Shown: positions 58,381 to 64,000 of the stretch, in pieces | How positions within the stretch are numbered: the stretch's first letter is position 1 | Layout of the letters: each line of letters starts with the position of its first letter | Source: Primulina eburnea | Lineage: Eukaryota > Streptophyta > Magnoliopsida > Lamiales > Gesneriaceae | Length of the DNA: 64,000 nucleotides | Direction of reading: 5' to 3' | Assembly: GCF_022965805.1 (NCBI RefSeq) | Contig: NC_133101.1 | Coordinates: 42,197,642-42,261,641 of the forward strand | Made by a program: the position numbers and the translations under genes | Notes under the pieces: model-generated | What the model saw: only the letters and a program-made list of their open reading frames with translations | Databases searched by the model: none | Told to the model about the DNA's origin: nothing

Positions 58381-58720
58381 ATTTTTGTATCAGCAATTGT
58401 GGGAAACTGATTTAACCGACTATGAGAGTCACAGAGTACCGTTATCCGCCATTTAACCGGGAAAATAAAAAGATTAAGAAAACCTGAAATAAAAACAAAC
58501 AAACTTAAATGCAACACAAAAAAATAAAAAATAAAAAATAAAAAATAAAAAATAAAAAATAAAGGATCAGAAAGGGAAATAAACTCTTCTTGAAAGATTT
58601 CATTTTTTTAAAAATTGTTTAAGCCTTTGTCCATTTACTTTAAAAATATCAAAAATTTTAGGATTCTTCAATATCCACAGCTCCATAAGTATACACATGC
58701 TTTACAACATATGGGCTTGT
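58381..58720. other. Non-coding stretch with A-rich 7-bp tandem repeat
   Basis: Between integrase and the accessory ORF. It contains six or so copies of AAAAAAT at 58516-58565. Nothing else recognised. Confidence 0.7.
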
Positions 58721-59803
58721 CTATCTTGATCGTAATTTTCCTGGGAATATGTGAAGTCGAGAATTATAAAGCAAAACTTTTTTACCAATCTCAAAAGATT
58801 TTCTAAGAATTTTTTTATCATGAAATGATTTGATTTTTGCTTTATAAATCCTTGAATTCTCATACACGTCATTTCTGAGTTCATCAAGTTCATTAAATTG
58901 CAATTTACGCAATTTGTTGGGATCATCCATGCTTGAATTTAAAGTTTTGATCGCCCAATAAGCTTTATGTTCCAATTCCACAGGCAAATGAAAATGTTTT
59001 CTATAAACCAACCTATAGGGAGACATATTCAATGATGTTTTAAAAGCTGTTCGATATGCCCAAAGTTCATCATTAAGTCGCAGAGACCAATCTTTTCTAT
59101 TTGAGTTAACAGTTTTTTCCAAAATTTACTTTATCTCCCTATTAGCTAATTCAACTTGTCTATTTGTTTGAGGATGATAAGGAGTAGTTACTTTATGAGT
59201 CATACCATATTTTTTCATTAATGAAGCAAATGGTTTATTAACAAAGTGAGTTCCCTTATCACTTATCATGGCTCGAGTAATTCCAAATCTACTAAAAATA
59301 TTTTCTTTTATAAATTTGATGACGATTTTATGATCATTTGTTCGACATGGAATTGCCTCTATCCATTTGGAAACATAATCAACTGCAACTAAAATATAAA
59401 AGTATCCAAACGACGGTGGAAAAGGTCCCATAAAATCAATTCTCCAACAGTCAAAGATTTCAATTTCAATGATAGGATTCAAAGGCATCATGTTTTTTTT
59501 TGAAATCGCACCCAAATTTTGACAATTTTCACAGATCTTGTAGATTTCGTGGATGTCTTTAAACAAAGTGGGCCAATAAAATCTAGACTGCAAGATTTTT
59601 GCAGCCGTTTTCTTTGAAGAAAAATGTCCTCCGCATGCTCTTGAATGACAAAATTTAATGACACTACTTACCTCATTGTCGGGTATGCAACGTCGAAAAA
59701 TTTGATCTGGACAATACTTGAACAGATACAGATCATCCCAATAAAAGTTTTTTACCTCATTCAAAAATTTTCTTTTATCTTGGGAACTCCATTGTGGTGG
59801 CAT
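58721..59803 (-). pseudogene. Athila-type integrase, nearly intact
   Basis: Start region at 59803 with the zinc-binding HSRACGGHFS...CENCQN (HHCC). The core follows with RIDFMGPFPPS, VAVDYVSKWIEA, MISDKGTHFVN and HPQTNRQVELANREIK, giving the D, D and E positions. A stop at 59123-59125 splits it from the C-terminal part ([17 protein letters not shown], then [20 protein letters not shown]), open to 58721. Two frames only, so among the better preserved genes here. Confidence 0.9.
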
Positions 59804-59943
59804 TTTTCATGTCACAAGAAAATTTACTATGTTTGCAAACCAAGGTGTAGTAGTAACTGAAAATAGATGTTCATCAGGAAAATTATCGTTAATTGGTGTC
59901 ATTTCACAAGATGATCCTGTTACTAGTCTCGATAAATGATCGG

Positions 59944-61452
59944 CTACGACATTCTCGTTTCCTTTTGTTTATCTTTGATCACAATGTGAAATTCTTGAAG
60001 CAACAAAATCCATCGTATCAGTCGTGGCTTTGCATCCTGTTTGGTCAACAAATATCTAATAGCAGAATGATTAGTAAACACAATAGTCGTTGATAAAATC
60101 AAATAAGTACGAAATTTATCTAATGCAAATATTACAACAAGTAGTTCTTTTTCAGTTATGGAGTAATTCATTTGAGCATTGTTTAAAGTTCAACTTGCAT
60201 AATATATCACATAAGGCTTACCGTTTCTTCTTTGACCCAGTACTGCACCGACTGCATAATCACTCGCATCGCACATGATTTCAAATGGCAACGACCAATC
60301 AGGAGGTTGGATGATAGGAGCTGATGTTAAATTTCGAATAATTTTATCAAAAGCATTTTGACATTCTTGAGTCCACTCAAATGCAGTGTCTTTGGTTAAG
60401 AGTTTACAAATGGGTTTAGAGATTAAACTAAAGTCCTTTATAAACCTCCTATAAAATCCAGCATGCCCAAAAAATGAACGAATTTCTTTAATGGTTTTTT
60501 GAGAGGGTAAATTGGCAATGACATCAACTTTTTCTTTATCAACATCAATTCCATGAGATGACACGACATGTCCCAAAACAATTCCAGAAGTAATCATGTA
60601 ATGACATTTTTCCCAATTTAAAATAAGGCCTTTTTCCTTGCATCTTTTTAAAACTTTTTCCAAATTTTCAAGACAATTATCAAATGTATTCCCAAAGACA
60701 GCTAAATCATCCATGAAAATTTCCCAACAATTTTCAACCATGTCGCAAAAAATGCTTAGCATACATCTTTGAAATGTTGCTGGGGCATTGCATAAACCAA
60801 ATGGCATCCTTCTGAATGCAAATGTTCCAAAAGGACATGTGAATGTAGTTTTTTCTTGATCTTCGAGTGCAATGAGAATTTGATAATAACCTGAATATCC
60901 ATCAAGAAAACAGTAGTATGGATGACCTGCTACTCTTTCTAAAATTTGATTTAAAAATGGTAATGGAAAATGATCTTTTCTAGTGGCGTCATTTATTTTT
61001 CTATAATCAATACACATCCGCCAACTAGATGGGACTCGACTTGTTAACAATACACCTTTTTCATTTTTTATCACTGTGATGCCAGATTTTTTTGGAACTA
61101 CTTGTGTTGGGCTTACCCACTTACTATCAGAAATAGGGTAGATAATCCCAACATCAAGTAGTTTGAGAACTTCAGTTTTCACAACATCTTTCATGTGTGG
61201 ATTTAATCTCCTTTGTTGTTGTTGAGATGTTTTTGCATTTTATTCTAAGTGAATTTTGTGAGTGTAAATTAGTGGATTAATTCCCTTGAGATCTTTTAGT
61301 GTCCAACCAATTGCATTTTTATGTCTTTTAAGCATATCAACTAATTTACCTTCTTGATCACTTTCTAGTTTGGAAGAAATTACCACCGGATATGTTTCAT
61401 CTTCTCCAAGAAATGCATACTTCAATTCTTCTGGCAAGGGTTTTAACTCCAA
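59944..61452 (-). pseudogene. Athila-type reverse transcriptase and RNase H
   Basis: The linker (61452-61240) ends in a stop at 61237-61239. RT is open 61194-60190: WVSPTQVVPKKSG, RMCIDYRKIND, FPLPF, YCFLDGYSGYYQI, MPFGLCNAPATFQRCM, catalytic IFMDDLAVFG (both Asp kept), GHVVSSHGI, and [10 protein letters not shown]. The RNase H start MCDASDYAVGAVLGQRR is intact. A stop near 60188 is followed by NYSITEKELLVVIFALDKF and FTNHSAIRYL (60171-59944). The RT itself looks uninterrupted for 334 codons, the longest clean retroelement frame in the window. Confidence 0.92.
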
Positions 61453-61985
61453 TATGGGTGGTTCGTCTTTGTTCTCATTTTTGGACGACCCAAAATTACA
61501 GGAATTGCATTACAAGCTTCGATAGGTTGTGTATCTAAAACTATGAAATCGACAGGATATACAAAGTTATCAACTTGGACCAATACGTCTTCTACCATAC
61601 CTCTTGGCACTTTAACAGATCTATCGGCAAGTAAAAGTGTTACCGAAGTAGATTTTAACTCGCCTAGATTGAGTTGTTGATAAACTGAATATGGAAGTAA
61701 ATTCACACTAGCTCCAAGATCAAGCAAGGCTTTTTTAATCTTTCGTTCTCCAATAATACATGAAATAGTAGGACAACCAGGGTCTTTGTATTTCAAAGTA
61801 TTATTATTTTGAATGATTGCACTTACTTGTTTGGCTAAAAATACTTTCTTTTTCACATTCAATTTTCTTTTCACAGTGCACAAGTCTTTTAAAAATTTGG
61901 CATATGATGGTACCTGTTTTATTGCATCTAATAAAGGAATATTTAGTTTTACTTGTTTAAAAATATCATATATATCAGAATTCAA
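61443..61985 (-). pseudogene. Athila-type protease region
   Basis: Open frame with LPSYAKFLKDL-like start, then ALLDLGASVNLLPYSVYQQL, in which the active site has the Athila-style DLGA, then VLVQVDNFVYPVDFIVLD and PVILGRP. It cleaves the polyprotein. Upstream, a 42-bp direct duplication at about 61966-62056 interrupts the frame between gag and protease. Confidence 0.88.
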
Positions 61986-62056
61986 ATTTTATTTTTTTGT
62001 ATTTTTCAATATCATATATATCAGAATTCAAATTTGATTTTTTTGTATTTTTCAAT
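61966..62056. repeat. Direct tandem duplication of about 42 bp
   Basis: ATATCATATATATCAGAATT and the following T-rich stretch occur twice in a row between the Athila-type protease and gag; it probably arose by slippage. Confidence 0.85.
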
Positions 62057-62160
62057 GCATGAGGGAATGATGGTGACACTGTCTGTTGAACCTCCTCTTC
62101 GCAAGTTATGGGTTCCACTTCCTTACCTTTTGGAGTTGATTTATGATCATCTTCACAAGG

Positions 62161-63554
62161 TTAAAGAATGGATTTTTCCACAACCTTACCAATTCGAAGG
62201 GTAATAACAGATTTTACCTGATCCATCGGTTGAGTTCCAGAAGTTCCAGTTTCTGAATGATGATCCTTGGGATTAGGCAGAGGTTGTGAAGGAAATTTAC
62301 CTTTTTCATGAACATTAAGTGCAGATGAAAATTTAGCAAGAGTATCTTTCAAATCTGTCATGGTTTGAGCAGTTTGAGTATAGACAGACTCTTGCTTTGC
62401 AATGAAAGAATTCAATGTATCTTCCAAATTTCTTTTAGGTGGAGGAACATAAGGTGCATAATTTTGAAAATTTTGTTGATTTTGGAATTGTGGTTGTGAA
62501 AATTGTGCAGCATTATCATTCCTCCAACTAAAATTTGGATGATTTCACCAACCTGGATTGTAATTTTGAGAAAATGGTTCAAAATTTGGCTTTTTAAAAT
62601 TGTTCAAAACATTAACTTGTTCATGGAGACATTCTTTAAAAGAGAGCAAAGTGGGACAATCTTTTGTAGAATGATCACTTGTATCACAGATGCGACACAC
62701 AATTTCTTGAATAGATTTTAATTGACCATTTTTTTCAATTCAAGTGCCTCAACTTTTCTTGCCAAAGAGGTATATCTAGCTTGAAGATCATGTTCATTTT
62801 TGAGAGTGTACATACCTCCACCAGATGTAGGAGATTGAATCTTGTTTGATGGTTCGATTGTACCTATAGTGTCGCAATTTTGAGCATTTTCAGCTAATGA
62901 ATCGAGATACTCAATTGCCTCATTTGGATCTTTATCTTCAAATGTTCCATTACACATAAATTCAACCATTTGCCTATCTTTAGGTGTTAAGCCTTCATTA
63001 AATTGAGAAACAACTCTCCAAATTTCAAAACCATGATGTGGACAAAGATTAAGCAATTCTTTGTATCTATCCCAACACTGATAAAAAGTTTCTCCTTGTT
63101 TTTGAGTGAAAATGATGATTTGCCTTTTGAAAGAATTTGTTCTATGAGATGGAAAAAACTTTTTCGAAAATTGTTGTTGCAATTCATCCCAAGTTCGAAT
63201 AGATCCCGATCTAAGATTTTGTAGCCAAGTTTTAGCTTTATCTTTTAAAGAAAAAGTAAAAAACTTAAGTCGAATGGTGTTCATGCTATAATTTAGATCA
63301 TTATATGTATTGCACACTTATTCAAACTCTCGTAAATGCATGTATAGATTTTCAGAATCTAAGCCATGAAAATTGGGTAAAATTTGGATAATATCAGGCT
63401 TAAAATTGAAATGAGATGCATAAGGGGGAAAAACTAGACATGAAGGTGCACTAGTACGTGTAGGATTCATGTGATCTCTAATTGTTATTCGTCTATCATG
63501 ATCATGTTGAGATTGAATTTCATCTTCATTTTCTTGGATGGGTTCTTCCGCCAT
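62161..63554 (-). pseudogene. gag: Athila-type gag
   Basis: Start taken at 63554 (MAEEPIQENEDE); the frame is open from 63671 but the upstream part is hydrophobic and not gag-like. FNFKPDIIQILPNFHGL is followed by a stop at 63318-63320. Then RLKFFTFSLKDKAKTWLQNL, QQQFSKKFFPSHRTN and CPHHGFEIWRVVSQFNEGL stand in the next open frame (63317-62718). A frameshift near 62735 leads to the zinc knuckle CRICDTSDHSTKDC (62700-62655). A Gln/Asn/Pro-rich linker and the last part (62427-62161) end in a stop. Confidence 0.88.
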
Positions 63555-63729
63555 GTTTTGTAAAAATAAAGGGTTATTTCGAATGAATCGACCACTAAGT
63601 ATACGTGACCAAATGCTCATGCAAATGCAAATGCAAAAGAATAAAAACACACGAAAGCAAGAAAAATTCAAATAAAGAAAAATAAACTATAAAAAAAATT
63701 AAATAGATCACTTGAAATTAAATTATACT

Positions 63730-63747
63730 TCCCCGGCAACGGCGCCA
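63730..63747 (-). other. Athila-type primer-binding site (Asp tRNA)
   Basis: On the - strand TGGCGCCGTTGCCGGGGA, complementary over 18 nt to the 3' end of plant aspartate tRNA including CCA. Athila elements use this primer. Confidence 0.93.
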
Positions 63748-63753
63748 AAAACT

Positions 63754-64000
63754 TGTTGCGACTTTGATTGTTGCACTCCCAAGAGCAGGTTGTCCACAAG
63801 TAGTATAATTCAATGAGTTCGAATATCGTATTCACGAGGAAGCTAAGGTAATTACAAGTCCACTACAATGTCTTTTTATTTTTTCTTTAGTTGTTTGAAT
63901 CTTTAATTCGTAATTTTTAATTGTTCAAATTTTAATTTAAGTAGTTGAGATTAAAGGATCCCCTCTTGGTATTTTAATAAAGTTAACATTAACGAACATT
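63754..64000 (-). repeat. Athila-type 5' LTR, first 247 bp in window
   Basis: Colinear with 54178-54430. The two copies differ by roughly a dozen substitutions and three small indels in this stretch. Confidence 0.93.

Larger units (their letters stand above)
54178..64000 (-). mobile_element. Athila-type Ty3/Gypsy retrotransposon carrying a LOG-like gene, 5' end outside window
   Basis: LTRs at 54178-55718 and 63754-64000+ begin (+ strand) TGTTGCGACTTTG. The primer site is an exact match to aspartate tRNA, the Athila choice. In element order: gag, protease (DLGAS type), RT, RNase H, integrase, an unrecognised Cys-rich ORF, a LOG-like gene, polypurine tract and 3' LTR. The LTR parts that can be compared differ by roughly a dozen changes in about 250 bp. 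All genes are broken. It lies in a Gypsy-2-family LTR. Confidence 0.9.

Overview
The window is a plant nuclear DNA segment made almost entirely of nested transposable elements. The signs are long terminal repeats flanking gag-pol remnants, initiator-methionine and aspartate tRNA primer sites, a SIRE-type Copia element, chromodomain Gypsy elements, an Athila-type Gypsy element, and candidate Helitron, hAT-like, CACTA-like and Cassandra-like pieces. The base is AT-rich and reads as a dicot heterochromatic block. I found no intact host gene, rRNA, tRNA gene or CRISPR array. Nearly every retroelement gene carries frameshifts or stops, so this is a graveyard rather than a set of active elements.

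Layout. (1) 1-27134 is Copia-1 on the + strand. Its 5' LTR runs off the left edge and its 3' LTR is 24751-27134. It is split by Gypsy-1 (3726-11995, +), which sits in the start of its gag, and by Copia-2 (14151-23491, - strand), which sits in its reverse transcriptase with a perfect 5-bp target duplication. (2) Copia-1 itself sits in a SIRE-type element on the - strand whose remains run from 27135 to 51454 (5' LTR 50467-51454). That SIRE element is also split by Gypsy-2 (29309-44106, +) and, 10 bp further on, by an unrelated solo LTR (44117-46039, TSD cttcc). (3) The 5' LTR of Gypsy-2 holds a 4.6-kb compound insertion (about 30908-35512) with GAGCCGAGC-rich ends. Inside it lie a Helitron-like element (31271-34876), a solo LTR of the Gypsy-1 family (31942-33873, TSD taaaa), a CACTA-like end and a hairpin MITE. 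(4) 51455-53058 is old single-copy-looking sequence ending in a 5S-rRNA-derived, Cassandra-like fragment. (5) 53059-54177 is a piece of a Gypsy-2-family LTR. It is cut by an Athila-type element on the - strand (54178 to beyond 64000).

Most notable content. In the place where Athila elements usually carry an env-like gene, this one carries a nearly full-length, intronless but frameshifted LOG-type cytokinin-activating enzyme gene, next to an unrecognised Cys-rich ORF. The SIRE element repeats a roughly 40-bp dyad motif through coding, 3' and LTR sequence. Gypsy-2 has a candidate spliceosomal intron between gag and protease. Three LTR types each carry their own GC-rich palindrome cluster in a promoter-like position. 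The two Copia leaders both carry strings of perfect hairpins. All identity and age statements are by-eye comparisons.
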